DNA of 64,000 nucleotides from Acinetobacter tibetensis (GTDB taxonomy: Bacteria; Pseudomonadota; Gammaproteobacteria; Pseudomonadales; Moraxellaceae). Below, one piece after another: positions 19,141-28,606 of the stretch. The DNA lies in contig NZ_CP098732.1 of the NCBI RefSeq assembly GCF_023824315.1, positions 1,798,001 to 1,862,000 on the forward strand. The letters are read 5' to 3'. Numbering within the stretch: the stretch's first letter is position 1; each line of letters starts with the position of its first letter. The notes under the pieces were generated by a model. That model saw only the letters and a list, made by a program, of their open reading frames with translations, had not been told where the DNA came from and made no database searches. Position numbers and translations under genes: made by a program.

Positions 19141-20064
19141 ATGGATGCACTTAGTAAAATTTTTGATGATATTCATCTGAACAAATCAGAATATCTTTAT
19201 TTAAAAGCTCAAGGAGACTGGTGTTTTCAATATCAAGACCAGAGTGCCATGGTCGCTTATGTTATGGTTGCAGGTCATGCCTTTATTCAATTAGATGCAA
19301 CTACACAAGTTCAAGCCCGTGCTGGCGATTTAATTTTAATCCCTTCTGGTCGCAGTCATACTGCCTTTAATACGCCAAACCCTTGGGTTGACACATTAAA
19401 TATTACCCATCGTTTCGATGAAACAGGTGAAAAAAGTATTTCATTTGGCTCTGGCGACGAAAAGCAAACCGTGATTTTGGCAATTCGCTGTCATATGGAC
19501 AGTATTATGGCGCGACCGCTGTTAAATGCCTTACCTCAATCTATTCATTTACACCAGATGAATGGACAAACGATTCCTGAATGGTTACAGATTGGCTTGC
19601 AGTTTTTAGCGGTAGAAACGCTACAAGTCCAACTGGGTCGTGACAAAATTTTAGATCATTTGGTGAGTATTTTTTTTATTGAATGTGTTCGCGACTACAT
19701 TTTACAGTTGAGTGATCGCAACAACTGGTTAACTGCACTCTCTCACCCTGAATTATCCAATGCCTTAGCTGCCATTCATGGACAACCTCAACACGCTTGG
19801 ACAGTAGAATCGCTTGCAGAACAATGCTGTATGTCCCGCTCCAAATTTGCCCAATTATTTAGTCAAATTATTGGTGAAACACCACTCGCGTATTTGCAGC
19901 AACATCGGCTACGCATTGCATCACAATATCTAAGAAAAGGACAATACACGATTCAGCAAATTGCTCACTTGGTGGGCTATGCCTCAGAAACAGCATTCAG
20001 TCAAACATTTAAAAAACAGTTTGATCTAACACCCACTCAATACCGCCAACAATTTATGCAATAG
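19141..20064 (+). CDS. alkR: AraC family transcriptional regulator (AlkR-like)
   Basis: A 307-residue regulator with an N-terminal cupin-type sensing domain (ARAGDLILIPSGRSHTAF) and a C-terminal double helix-turn-helix. The second HTH carries the AraC signature IQQIAHLVGYASETAFSQTFKKQ. It is divergent from alkM. In Acinetobacter, AlkR activates alkM in response to alkanes, so position and family both support that role here. Other AraC regulators cannot be excluded by sequence alone. Confidence 0.82.
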   Translation: MDALSKIFDDIHLNKSEYLYLKAQGDWCFQYQDQSAMVAYVMVAGHAFIQLDATTQVQARAGDLILIPSGRSHTAFNTPNPWVDTLNITHRFDETGEKSISFGSGDEKQTVILAIRCHMDSIMARPLLNALPQSIHLHQMNGQTIPEWLQIGLQFLAVETLQVQLGRDKILDHLVSIFFIECVRDYILQLSDRNNWLTALSHPELSNALAAIHGQPQHAWTVESLAEQCCMSRSKFAQLFSQIIGETPLAYLQQHRLRIASQYLRKGQYTIQQIAHLVGYASETAFSQTFKKQFDLTPTQYRQQFMQ

Positions 20065-20081
20065 CACAAATATGTCACACG

Positions 20082-21251
20082 TTACAGCAAACTTAAAATG
20101 GCTTGTACAGGATCTTCACTATTGCCAGAAAGTAGCTGTTTATGCATCGTAATGTGCTGCATAACCTGAATTTGTGCGACTTCAATATTCATGAGTTTTT
20201 CGATTTCATGCGCTAAGTTTTCTGGTGTTGCGTCGTTCTGAATCAACTCCCGAATCACTTTTTTACCTGCAATAATATTAGGCAAAGAATAATAAGGAAT
20301 CTTAATCAACAATTTAGCAATAAAATATGTCAAAGAATTGAGCTTATAAAAAGTCACCATCGGACGGTGTAACAGCATCGCTTCTAAAGTTGCGGTGCCT
20401 GAAGCCAAAGCCACAATATTAGCTGCATTCATCACCTGACGACCAATTTTAGACTCTGTGTCTGTATTTTCCAATAAATGCACTTTAGCGCGGAAAGCAT
20501 CGGAATAATGTTGCAGTAAATGTTCAATTTGCTGTTTACGTGCATCATTAATCGCTGGAATAAGAAATTCGTAGTCTGGATGTTTTTGGCTCAGAATTTC
20601 CCCTGCTTTGAGTACCAATGGACCTAATCGTTCGACTTCACCACGGCGACTGCCTGGTAATAATGCAATATGCTTTTGATTCGTTGCTAAACCGAGTTCT
20701 TGCTTTGCTTCGATCAAATCATTTTTTAAAGGTAATTCACTCGCTAAGGGATGACCGACAAAGGCAGCAGACACATCAAATTTTTTAAAGAATGCTTTTT
20801 CGAATGGGAATAAGCACAACACCAAATCAATATTTGCCTTAATTCCATGTGCACGCCCTTGTCGCCATGCCCAAACAGAAGGACTTACATATTGAACGGT
20901 TTTAATCGGCAATTGCTTTTGCTTCAAACTTTTCGATAAGCGCAAATTAAAATCAGGTGCATCAATGCCAATGAATATATCGACAGGATTTTTAGACCAT
21001 TTTTCGACAAGCCCATCCCGCACGGCAAATAACTTTTTGATATCTTTTAAGACTTCAACAATCCCCATGACCGATAAAATATCCATCGGGTAGTCACTTT
21101 GAAAGCCTTCCGCGATCATTTGAGGACCGCCTATTCCTTCAAACTCAGCATCGATACCTTGCTCACGAAAACTGCGGATTAATTTAGCACCCAAGGTGTC
21201 TCCTGAAACTTCACCTACAACAATGCCAATTTTTAGTTTTTTGTTGTTCAA
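20082..21251 (-). CDS. lpxB: Lipid-A-disaccharide synthase
   Basis: A 389-residue glycosyltransferase of family GT19, joining UDP-2,3-diacylglucosamine to lipid X to form the lipid A disaccharide. Diagnostic blocks include the N-terminal IGIVVGEVSGDTLGAKLI, the YVSPSVWAWRQGRAHGIK stretch, and LLPGSRRGEVERLGP. It acts at the inner face of the inner membrane. It is monocistronic here and convergent with alkR, 17 bp apart. Confidence 0.97.
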   Translation of the reverse strand: MNNKKLKIGIVVGEVSGDTLGAKLIRSFREQGIDAEFEGIGGPQMIAEGFQSDYPMDILSVMGIVEVLKDIKKLFAVRDGLVEKWSKNPVDIFIGIDAPDFNLRLSKSLKQKQLPIKTVQYVSPSVWAWRQGRAHGIKANIDLVLCLFPFEKAFFKKFDVSAAFVGHPLASELPLKNDLIEAKQELGLATNQKHIALLPGSRRGEVERLGPLVLKAGEILSQKHPDYEFLIPAINDARKQQIEHLLQHYSDAFRAKVHLLENTDTESKIGRQVMNAANIVALASGTATLEAMLLHRPMVTFYKLNSLTYFIAKLLIKIPYYSLPNIIAGKKVIRELIQNDATPENLAHEIEKLMNIEVAQIQVMQHITMHKQLLSGNSEDPVQAILSLL

Positions 21252-21439
21252 GACTTTATGCTCTGTTCAAAGTTAAACGTCTAAATATTCTAGCATAGCT
21301 ATAACTTTTGAAAAATTTCAACAATATGCCAAAACAGCACTACCTACCTATTTATAAATCTAATTTAGCTATGAGATTATTTTTTTAATCAATATTTACA
21401 ATAGTTACACAATTGAACATCACTAATGGTAACAATAGA

Positions 21440-21458
21440 ATTAATGATAATTATTTGC
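21440..21458 (+). promoter_or_regulatory. Fur box upstream of the siderophore receptor
   Basis: The 19-mer starting ATTAATGATAATTATTTGC matches the Fur consensus GATAATGATAATCATTATC at 14 of 19 positions by hand alignment. It ends 15 bp before the receptor ATG at 21473, so it likely overlaps the promoter or leader. Confidence 0.75.
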
Positions 21459-21472
21459 ATTAATGTTCATCC

Positions 21473-23572
21473 ATGTCTAAATCTCCGACTCTATTTAAAT
21501 ATTCCTTACTTGCTCTCACGATTGCACATATCAATCTTAGTTTTGCTGAAGATGATGTTGCAACTTTGTCTACTATACAGTTACAAGCAAATTCATCGGA
21601 AAATCAAAGCTCTGAACAGAGCAAAGCATATACAGTTAAAAAAAGTAGTAGTGCAACCAAACTGAATATTGATACTCAGGAAACGCCTCAGACTGTCAAT
21701 GTAGTGACACGTCAGCAAATGGATGACTTCAACCTTACGTCAACGCGAGATATTTTAAACAATACTCCTGGTGTAACGGTGACTGGTCTGGAAACCAATC
21801 GCACAACTTATACAGCACGTGGTTTTGACATTTCAAATATATTGGTTGATGGCATTGGTATTCCACAGGTGGATAGCTACAACTACAACAATAGTGATGC
21901 CGACAGCTATTTCTACGACCGTATTGAAGTGGTAAAAGGTGCAGATGCCCTCACCAATGCATTAGGAGACCCAGGTGCGACGATTAACTACATTCGTAAA
22001 CGTCCAACCAAAGAATTCCAAGCCAATGCAGGAATTAGCTATGGTTCATGGGATACTCAACGTTATGAAGCCGATATTTCAGGGTCACTGACACAAGATG
22101 GGCGTCTGCGTGGGCGTTTGGTTGGCTATGAAAAAACGGGCAATTCATATTTAGACCGTTATTCGGAGGAAAAGAATGGCTTTCAAGGGATTCTTGAGGC
22201 AGACCTTACCGATTCTACACTAGCTTCCGCGGGCTATTCTAAAACACGCCAGTATGCCAATGGCTCTCAATGGGGTGCATTACCTTTAGTCAATTCTAAA
22301 GGTGAAGCTTTAAGTTATTCACGTAGCTATAACTATGCACCATCATGGACATACTACGATTGGGAAATTGACAACTATTTCGCCAATATCGAACAACAGC
22401 TTGCTGGTGATTGGAAATTAAAGCTAGGCTATAACCTCAAAGAATCTGAAGTTCGTGACAAGATGCTCTATTTAAGTGGATCGCCTTCTGCCACGGACAA
22501 TACTTCTGGCATTTATCTCTACCCTGAGATTTACAACCAGAAATTCAAAGAAACTACGGCAAATGCTGATATTCAAGGGACTTTCCCATTGTTTGGTCAG
22601 CGCCACGAAGCCAATATTGGCTATAACTGGTCGAAGTATACTGCGCAAAGTGTTTATTCTTATGGAAGCAGTTTAGGCACCTATACGACAGATCAGGCAA
22701 GTTGGTCACCTGAAGAACCATCATGGGGCGAGTTCTACACCGCTGCGCCAGAAGAACGGGTGATGAAATCGGTTTACACCGCTACCCGCTTACATCTAAA
22801 TGATGATTTAAAACTGCTTTTAGGAGCAAACTACACTGAAATTGACACACTTGAATACAATGAAGATAAAGTTTCACCTTATGCGGGTTTAACCTATAAC
22901 TTCACACCTGAATATACAGGGTATATGAGCTATACCTCTATCTTTAGACCACAAACCGTAATCGATCTAGCCACTCAAAAAACTGCTGTTCCTGTAGAAG
23001 GCGAAAGCTATGAAATCGGGGTTAAAAGTTCATGGCTAAATGGAGCACTCACAGGTAATCTTGCTGTATTTAGAACCGATGAAGATAATTTTGCACTCAA
23101 TCCACTATGGGATGTAGCATATAACAAATATTCTTCAGATATTGGTACAGTCCGTTCTCAAGGTGTAGAAGTTGGATTATCGGGTAAAGTCACAGATAAT
23201 CTAGATCTTGTCTTTGGTTTCTCTACATTCAGCCTGAAAAACATGGAATCAGGTGAAAAAGCACGTGTCAATATTCCAACCCAAACCATCAATGCTTTAG
23301 CTTCTTATACTGTTCCACAAATTCCTAAACTTAAACTCGGTGCAAGCATAAAATGGCAAGATGATATTCAAGACACTTCTTATTCATCTGTTACACAGGA
23401 TGCTTATGCCTTATTCAATTTAATGGCAAGTTATGAAGTAAATAACAATCTGTTAGTGCAAGTAAATGGTAATAACCTAACCAATGAAAAATACCTCACG
23501 GGTCTTTATGGCGGTCAAGGTTATTACGGGGCTTCTGCAAATTACACAGTTGCTTTAAAATTTAAGTATTAA
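21473..23572 (+). CDS. TonB-dependent siderophore receptor (FhuE/ferric-coprogen-like)
   Basis: A 699-residue outer-membrane receptor. A signal peptide (about residues 1-24) ends near NLSFA. The plug domain contains ETPQTVNVVTRQQM and RIEVVKGADALTNALGDPGA. The C-terminus ends in an aromatic beta-strand (ANYTVALKFKY) typical of outer-membrane barrels. The plug pattern is that of FhuE/FpvA-type hydroxamate-siderophore receptors; the exact ligand is unknown. A Fur box precedes the gene, and iron-uptake-associated membrane genes follow it. Confidence 0.93.
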   Translation: MSKSPTLFKYSLLALTIAHINLSFAEDDVATLSTIQLQANSSENQSSEQSKAYTVKKSSSATKLNIDTQETPQTVNVVTRQQMDDFNLTSTRDILNNTPGVTVTGLETNRTTYTARGFDISNILVDGIGIPQVDSYNYNNSDADSYFYDRIEVVKGADALTNALGDPGATINYIRKRPTKEFQANAGISYGSWDTQRYEADISGSLTQDGRLRGRLVGYEKTGNSYLDRYSEEKNGFQGILEADLTDSTLASAGYSKTRQYANGSQWGALPLVNSKGEALSYSRSYNYAPSWTYYDWEIDNYFANIEQQLAGDWKLKLGYNLKESEVRDKMLYLSGSPSATDNTSGIYLYPEIYNQKFKETTANADIQGTFPLFGQRHEANIGYNWSKYTAQSVYSYGSSLGTYTTDQASWSPEEPSWGEFYTAAPEERVMKSVYTATRLHLNDDLKLLLGANYTEIDTLEYNEDKVSPYAGLTYNFTPEYTGYMSYTSIFRPQTVIDLATQKTAVPVEGESYEIGVKSSWLNGALTGNLAVFRTDEDNFALNPLWDVAYNKYSSDIGTVRSQGVEVGLSGKVTDNLDLVFGFSTFSLKNMESGEKARVNIPTQTINALASYTVPQIPKLKLGASIKWQDDIQDTSYSSVTQDAYALFNLMASYEVNNNLLVQVNGNNLTNEKYLTGLYGGQGYYGASANYTVALKFKY

Positions 23573-23580
23573 TGAACCCG

Positions 23581-23611
23581 CCAAGTCTGAAGCATCAGGC
23601 TTGGTTTTTTT
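23581..23611 (+). terminator. Terminator after the siderophore receptor
   Basis: Hairpin CCAAGTCTGA / TCAGGCTTGG (one G-T pair) followed by seven T residues. The next gene starts only 23 bp later, so read-through presumably sets its expression. Confidence 0.85.
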
Positions 23612-23633
23612 CATTTCCATAGCGATTCATTTT

Positions 23634-23927
23634 ATGAGTAAAGCACAATCCCTTTCTCTGACCTACCGTATTCAAGTGCTGTATCGTTTTGTTATCGCCT
23701 TCATACTCGGTTTTATCTGTACCGCTTTACTCAGTTTAACCTTAACCCATCTGTTTCATCTGAGTTTACCCAAAGCAGAATCTATCTTTCTGGCGGCGTT
23801 CATCAACCTTATTTTTTATGTTTTTTTTGTGATGACCTGTTTCTGCATTCAATCACTGAAGAAGCTCACTCTCATGAGCACGGCATGTTGTGCTGTTCTT
23901 TTTGTATTATTTCTTGGAGTAGGCTAA
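23634..23927 (+). CDS. Small membrane protein, DUF3649-like
   Basis: A 97-residue protein with about three hydrophobic spans. I chose the ATG at 23634 (MSKAQSLSLTYR); an in-frame ATG at 23601 falls inside the terminator and is unlikely. Proteins of the DUF3649 family occur next to PepSY and DUF3325 genes after TonB siderophore receptors in Pseudomonas and relatives, which is the order here. The role is unknown, likely inner-membrane help in iron-siderophore processing. Confidence 0.68.
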   Translation: MSKAQSLSLTYRIQVLYRFVIAFILGFICTALLSLTLTHLFHLSLPKAESIFLAAFINLIFYVFFVMTCFCIQSLKKLTLMSTACCAVLFVLFLGVG

Positions 23928-23930
23928 TTC

Positions 23931-25487
23931 ATGCATAAAAGTATTCGACAATCAATGGCATGGCTACATTCTTGGACAGGTCTGCTGCTAGGATGGGTCA
24001 TATTCGCCATATTTCTGATGGGCACGGCATCATATTATCGCCATGAAATTAACTTATGGATGCAACCCCAACTGGCAAAATATGAGATTCAACAACAAAC
24101 CGCCATTCTCTCTGCAACAGACTATTTGCAAACGCATGCACCCGATGCAAAATCATGGTTTATAGGTATTGCCTCAGCCGAATCACCCGTCAATCGCATT
24201 TATTGGCAAAAAGCAGATGGCAGCTATGAAAGAAAAACTTTAGATGCCAACACAGGAAAAGAACTAAGCCTTTCAGCCACAGAAGGTGGCGATTTTTTCT
24301 ATCACTTCCATTATCAACTTTTTGGGCTACCCGTTAATATCGGACGACTTGCAGTTTCTATCGCTGCCTTTATTATGTTGATCGCCTTAATTTCGGGCAT
24401 TATGACCCATAAAAAGATTTTCACAGATTTCTTTACTTTACGTACTTTTAAATCTCAACGTTCTTGGCTCGATTTTCATAATGTATCCTCCGTGATTGCA
24501 CTGCCTTTTTTCTTGATGATTACCTTTACGGGTTTAGCAATTTTCTTTTATCTGTATCTTCCGTGGGGTATGAAAGCGCTTTATCCTGAAAATCCATATC
24601 AGTATTTTACTGAAATCCGCACCAATGTCGTGACACAAAACACCTTAATAACACCTCAGGCTAATTTGCCAATGTCCGAATTACTGCAAAAAGTAGAACA
24701 GCATTGGGGCAAGCAAGAATTGCGTTCAATTTCGGTACAAAATCCAAATACTAATCAAGCTTTGTACACGTTTACACAACTCCAAGATCATAGTATTACG
24801 GGCAATCAACCGCAAATTACCTTACGTGGGCACGATGCTTTCACTACAGCCGCAACACGTAATGATAGTGCTGTTGCCACTTTAAGTTTTGGCGTGTACG
24901 GCTTACACATGGCGACCTTTGCTCAGCCCTTATTACGTCTGGCTTTCTTTTTTTCAGGGCTGCTCGGGTGTTGCATGATTGCGTCAGGGCTATTGCTATG
25001 GAGTTTAAAACGACAACTTCAAAATAAAACTCAGCAATTCCACTGGGGTCATTATCTTGTTGATCGACTAAATGTCGCAACTTTTGTGGGTTTACCCCTC
25101 GCCATGATGGGTTATTTCTATACCAATCGTTTGGTCTACATGACTGCTGACATGCCCAACTATGAAATCTATAGCTTCTTTACCCTCTGGGGCTTAAGTC
25201 TAGCGGCAGCGCTTTTCACCCCGAAACAATGGCTGTGGCGTTCTCAACTGGTGTGCTTAATTGTTTTGGCGGCATGTTTATCCATGTTCGACCTATTTTA
25301 TTTGGTTCAGCATCAATATATCCATAGTCTTGTGAGCTATTGGACTTTCTTCCGAGTAGATCTATTTTTTATTTTACTGGCTGTTTTGGCCTATTTTATT
25401 CTTAAAAATATTCACCCCATTCAAACAACGGCTAAGCAAAAAATCATCAAAAAGCTTTCTTCGGCACAACAAGGAAATGCATCTTGA
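23931..25487 (+). CDS. PepSY-associated membrane protein (iron uptake associated)
   Basis: A 518-residue inner-membrane protein. The N-terminal MAWLHSWTGLLLGWVIFAIFLMGTASYYRHE pattern (split here: MAWLHSWTGLLLGW, then a span) defines the PepSY-TM family. Further spans lie near 145-165, 195-215, 340-365 and in the C-terminal 130 residues. Relatives such as PiuB and FegB are linked to siderophore-iron reduction. It lies three bases after the preceding gene and overlaps the next by four bases, so the three genes form one operon. Confidence 0.85.
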   Translation: MHKSIRQSMAWLHSWTGLLLGWVIFAIFLMGTASYYRHEINLWMQPQLAKYEIQQQTAILSATDYLQTHAPDAKSWFIGIASAESPVNRIYWQKADGSYERKTLDANTGKELSLSATEGGDFFYHFHYQLFGLPVNIGRLAVSIAAFIMLIALISGIMTHKKIFTDFFTLRTFKSQRSWLDFHNVSSVIALPFFLMITFTGLAIFFYLYLPWGMKALYPENPYQYFTEIRTNVVTQNTLITPQANLPMSELLQKVEQHWGKQELRSISVQNPNTNQALYTFTQLQDHSITGNQPQITLRGHDAFTTAATRNDSAVATLSFGVYGLHMATFAQPLLRLAFFFSGLLGCCMIASGLLLWSLKRQLQNKTQQFHWGHYLVDRLNVATFVGLPLAMMGYFYTNRLVYMTADMPNYEIYSFFTLWGLSLAAALFTPKQWLWRSQLVCLIVLAACLSMFDLFYLVQHQYIHSLVSYWTFFRVDLFFILLAVLAYFILKNIHPIQTTAKQKIIKKLSSAQQGNAS

Positions 25488-25774
25488 TGATTCTATTTAG
25501 TTTGATATTTATCCTTTTAGGACTTTGGATCTTACACTTACTCAGCAGCAAGCAAATTGCAAAAACCAAGCAATCTTCGTTGCATATTTTGACGCAATTT
25601 CCATTGATGAGTCGGTGTGGGGCATACCTTCTATTTTTTAGTGCTGCTGTCGTTTTAATCGCCCATTACGGAATATCAATTGGTTTTATTAGCTGGTGGA
25701 TCTTCGCCAGCCCAGTAGCCTTTATTTTAATAATGTATATCAATGATTTAAAAAAGAAGCCTGCAAAAAACTAA
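25484..25774 (+). CDS. Small membrane protein, DUF3325-like
   Basis: A 96-residue protein with three hydrophobic spans (residues 3-18, about 43-63, about 66-85) and a basic C-terminal tail. Its start overlaps the PepSY gene by four bases. The receptor/DUF3649/PepSY/DUF3325 order is a recurring iron-uptake arrangement, which supports the family call more than the sequence itself does. Function unknown. Confidence 0.65.
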   Translation: MMILFSLIFILLGLWILHLLSSKQIAKTKQSSLHILTQFPLMSRCGAYLLFFSAAVVLIAHYGISIGFISWWIFASPVAFILIMYINDLKKKPAKN

Positions 25775-25799
25775 ATTTGGTATTTGCATGATTTCATAC

Positions 25800-25828
25800 A
25801 ACGCTAAAGATGGCTTTAGCGTTTTTTT
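25800..25828 (+). terminator. Terminator of the iron-uptake operon
   Basis: Hairpin AACGCTAAAG / CTTTAGCGTT followed by a run of T residues, just after the DUF3325-like gene. Confidence 0.9.
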
Positions 25829-25912
25829 GCATAAGTAAATCACTTATCAAGACAAACACTTATCTCAAAAAGTCATAACATATGCATGGTTTATCATATT
25901 TGGCTTCTATAC

Positions 25913-26803
25913 ATGTTTGGTTCTCTTGAATATATTCTTGCAGGCGTTTTGGTTGGGTTTTGTGTAGGTATTACCGGTGTAGGTGGTGGTTCTTTAATGA
26001 CCCCTATTCTCATTAGCCTGTTTAAAATTGAGCCACACATCGCTATCGGAACCGACTTGTTGTATGCATCGATTTCTAAATTCTGTGGCTCGATGGTTCA
26101 TGCCAAAAAAATGAATATTGTCTGGCCCATCGTGATTTGGCTTGCTGTCGGCAGCCTTCCAGCATCTTTTGCAACACATTGGCTACTTGAGAATTATTTA
26201 AGTCAGTCCACACACTATAAAGCTGTGCTGACCATGGTTTTAGGTTTTATGTTGACCTTAACTGGGGTATCTATCATCTTCCGTGGGCATATTGAACGTT
26301 TCTTCAATAAATTCCGTAAAGATGCACAACTAGACATGACCGAAGACTTGGAGAAAGTGAACTTCCGAGCAAAAGATAAACGGGCTTATATCATTATCAT
26401 GGGTGTAGTCCTTGGCGTATTTGTGACTTTATCCTCTGTGGGTGCAGGTGCCTTTGGTATCATGGCACTGGTTATTATGTTCCCCAATTTACCGATGATT
26501 CGTATCATTGGTTCAGATGTGGTTCACGCTGTCCTACTCACCCTTGTGGCTGGTCTTGGTCACATGAGTTCTGGTAATGTCGATTTCGCACTTTTAGGCT
26601 GGTTATTGGTTGGCTCAATTCCTGCGATTATTATCGGCACACTGATCAGTTCTCGATTGCCAGAAAAAATTATTCGTAAAATTTTAGGTATTACGCTTTT
26701 TGCGTTGGGTGTGAATTTTATAATCCATCCTGTAAAAGCCAAATCTGTTCAAAAACCAACCACCGCAATGGTTTATACTGTGGAAAAATCACACAGCATT
26801 TAA
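25913..26803 (+). CDS. TauE/SafE family sulfite/anion exporter
   Basis: About 296 residues with eight or so hydrophobic spans. The paired repeats VGITGVGGGSLMTPILISLF (N-terminal half) and LSSVGAGAFGIMALVIMFP (C-terminal half) are the family's twin glycine-rich loops. TauE/SafE permeases move sulfite, sulfonates or related organic anions across the inner membrane. The substrate here is not known. The ATG at 25913 (MFGSLEYILAG) is the likeliest start; the ATG at 25886 is also open. Confidence 0.88.
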   Translation: MFGSLEYILAGVLVGFCVGITGVGGGSLMTPILISLFKIEPHIAIGTDLLYASISKFCGSMVHAKKMNIVWPIVIWLAVGSLPASFATHWLLENYLSQSTHYKAVLTMVLGFMLTLTGVSIIFRGHIERFFNKFRKDAQLDMTEDLEKVNFRAKDKRAYIIIMGVVLGVFVTLSSVGAGAFGIMALVIMFPNLPMIRIIGSDVVHAVLLTLVAGLGHMSSGNVDFALLGWLLVGSIPAIIIGTLISSRLPEKIIRKILGITLFALGVNFIIHPVKAKSVQKPTTAMVYTVEKSHSI

Positions 26804-26907
26804 ACTATCTCTGTGGATAATTGGATTATTTCACGGTTTTATTGGTCTTTTGTATAGTAAAAGGCTAATTAAATCGTGTTATATTCAAGCAACTAAAAAA
26901 CTCTTGT

Positions 26908-28020
26908 ATGATCGATCTAGTGACAGCAATGAATACACAACAGCCAACCCCTATTACTCAATCAGACATTGAAGACTTAAATGTGAAAAGCATTCAGCCT
27001 TTAGTAACTCCTGCAGAACTAAAAAAAGAATTGCCATTAACAGGAAATGCATATCACACCGTACTTAAAGGTCGCGACACCATTCGCAATATTTTAGATG
27101 GTAAAGATAAGCGTCTTTTTGTCGTAATTGGTCCTTGTTCTATTCATGATACAGTTGCTGCACATGATTATGCGGATCGTTTAAAAGTACTCAGTGAACA
27201 AGTTAAAGATACGCTTTATATCGTGATGCGCGTTTATTTTGAAAAACCGCGTACCACGGTAGGTTGGAAAGGCTTAATTAACGATCCAGATATGAATGAC
27301 TCTTTCAATATTGAGAAAGGTTTGCGTATTGGTCGTCAATTGCTGTTGGAATTGAATGAAAAAGGTTTGCCTTGTGCCACTGAAGCACTCGATCCAAACT
27401 CACCACAGTATTATCAAGATTTAATTTCTTGGTCTGCGATTGGTGCACGTACCACTGAAAGCCAAACCCACCGTGAAATGTCTTCAGGACTTTCATCTCC
27501 TGTTGGTTTCAAAAATGGTACAGATGGTGGTTTAACTGTTGCAACTAATGCGATGCAATCGGTTAAACATGGTCATAGCTTCCTAGGTTTAAATGAACTT
27601 GGTCAAGTTTCTGTGATTCGCACCAGCGGCAACCCATATGCACATGTGGTATTACGTGGCGGTAATGGCAAACCGAACTATGATGCAGGTTCTGTAGCAG
27701 AAGCTGAAAATGCATTAGCGAAAGCCAAGGTCAGCACCAAAATCATGATTGATACCAGTCATGCCAACTCAAATAAAGACCCGTTCTTGCAACCGCTTGT
27801 TCTAAAAAATATTACTGAACAAATTTTGGATGGGAACAAATCCATTGTCGGTATTATGGTTGAAAGTCACTTAAAAGGTGGTCGTCAAGATATCCCTGAA
27901 AACTTATGTGATTTAGAATACGGTAAGTCAGTCACAGATGGCTGTATTGACTGGGATACAACAGAAAAAGTATTGCTAGAAATGCACAATGCTTTGAAAG
28001 ATGTACTACCAAATCGCTAA
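26908..28020 (+). CDS. aroG: 3-deoxy-7-phosphoheptulonate (DAHP) synthase, class I
   Basis: A 370-residue enzyme condensing phosphoenolpyruvate with erythrose-4-phosphate, the first shikimate-pathway step. Motifs include LFVVIGPCSIHD, RVYFEKPRTTVGWKGLINDP and IMIDTSHANSNKDP, all standard in type I alpha DAHP synthases. Length fits the feedback-regulated AroF/AroG/AroH group; which amino acid inhibits it cannot be told. An alternative start is the ATG at 26929 (MNTQQPTPI). A terminator follows. Confidence 0.93.
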   Translation: MIDLVTAMNTQQPTPITQSDIEDLNVKSIQPLVTPAELKKELPLTGNAYHTVLKGRDTIRNILDGKDKRLFVVIGPCSIHDTVAAHDYADRLKVLSEQVKDTLYIVMRVYFEKPRTTVGWKGLINDPDMNDSFNIEKGLRIGRQLLLELNEKGLPCATEALDPNSPQYYQDLISWSAIGARTTESQTHREMSSGLSSPVGFKNGTDGGLTVATNAMQSVKHGHSFLGLNELGQVSVIRTSGNPYAHVVLRGGNGKPNYDAGSVAEAENALAKAKVSTKIMIDTSHANSNKDPFLQPLVLKNITEQILDGNKSIVGIMVESHLKGGRQDIPENLCDLEYGKSVTDGCIDWDTTEKVLLEMHNALKDVLPNR

Positions 28021-28029
28021 GCATCCAAG

Positions 28030-28057
28030 CGCCATCCCCTAGGATGGCGTTTTGTTT
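28030..28057 (+). terminator. Terminator after DAHP synthase
   Basis: Perfect 8-bp stem CGCCATCC / GGATGGCG with a 4-nt loop, then TTTTGTTTT. Confidence 0.9.
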
Positions 28058-28081
28058 TACTGCCAATGAAAAGTCACCGTT

Positions 28082-28606
28082 ATGAATCAACTTGAAAACG
28101 CTTTAACTCACATTGACCATTTCCAGTTTGTCCATGAGCATTTATTTAGTTCTGGTCAACCGACAGTTGAACAGTTAAAACACATCAAAGAATATGGCGT
28201 CACAACTGTTATTAATCTTGCTTTAAATGATGCAGAAAACCATCTTCAGAATGAAGACCGTATTTGCTTAGAACTAGGACTCAATTACGTTCATATTCCT
28301 ATTCTTTGGGACACACCTTCTGATGAGCAATGCCTCTTAGTTTTAGACATGTTGGATCATTTGATTCAAGAGCAGATGGTTTGGGTTCATTGCGCCCACA
28401 ACCTTCGTGTGAGCAGCCTAATCTATCTTTACCGCCAATATTATATGGATATGGATATCGCCAGCGCTCAAGATTTATTACATGCAGTTTGGGAACCAAA
28501 CGAGACATGGACAGGACTGATTCATGCTGTAGCCCTACAACTCCAAGGTCGTAAAGCTACTAAAGATCTACAACAGTCACTGATGGGTGCAGGTCATTTG
28601 GCTTGA
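28082..28606 (+). CDS. Protein tyrosine phosphatase-like protein with shortened P-loop
   Basis: A 174-residue protein resembling the PTP/DUF442 group: it opens with FSSGQPTVEQLKHIKEYGVT and TVINLAL. The P-loop reads VHCAHNLRVSS, so Cys and Arg are separated by four residues rather than the usual five (C-x5-R). The general-acid region may be the aspartate of LWDTPSDEQ. It is probably cytosolic. Catalysis is uncertain because of the short loop. Its stop overlaps the convergent ispF stop by 13 bp. Confidence 0.75.
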   Translation: MNQLENALTHIDHFQFVHEHLFSSGQPTVEQLKHIKEYGVTTVINLALNDAENHLQNEDRICLELGLNYVHIPILWDTPSDEQCLLVLDMLDHLIQEQMVWVHCAHNLRVSSLIYLYRQYYMDMDIASAQDLLHAVWEPNETWTGLIHAVALQLQGRKATKDLQQSLMGAGHLA

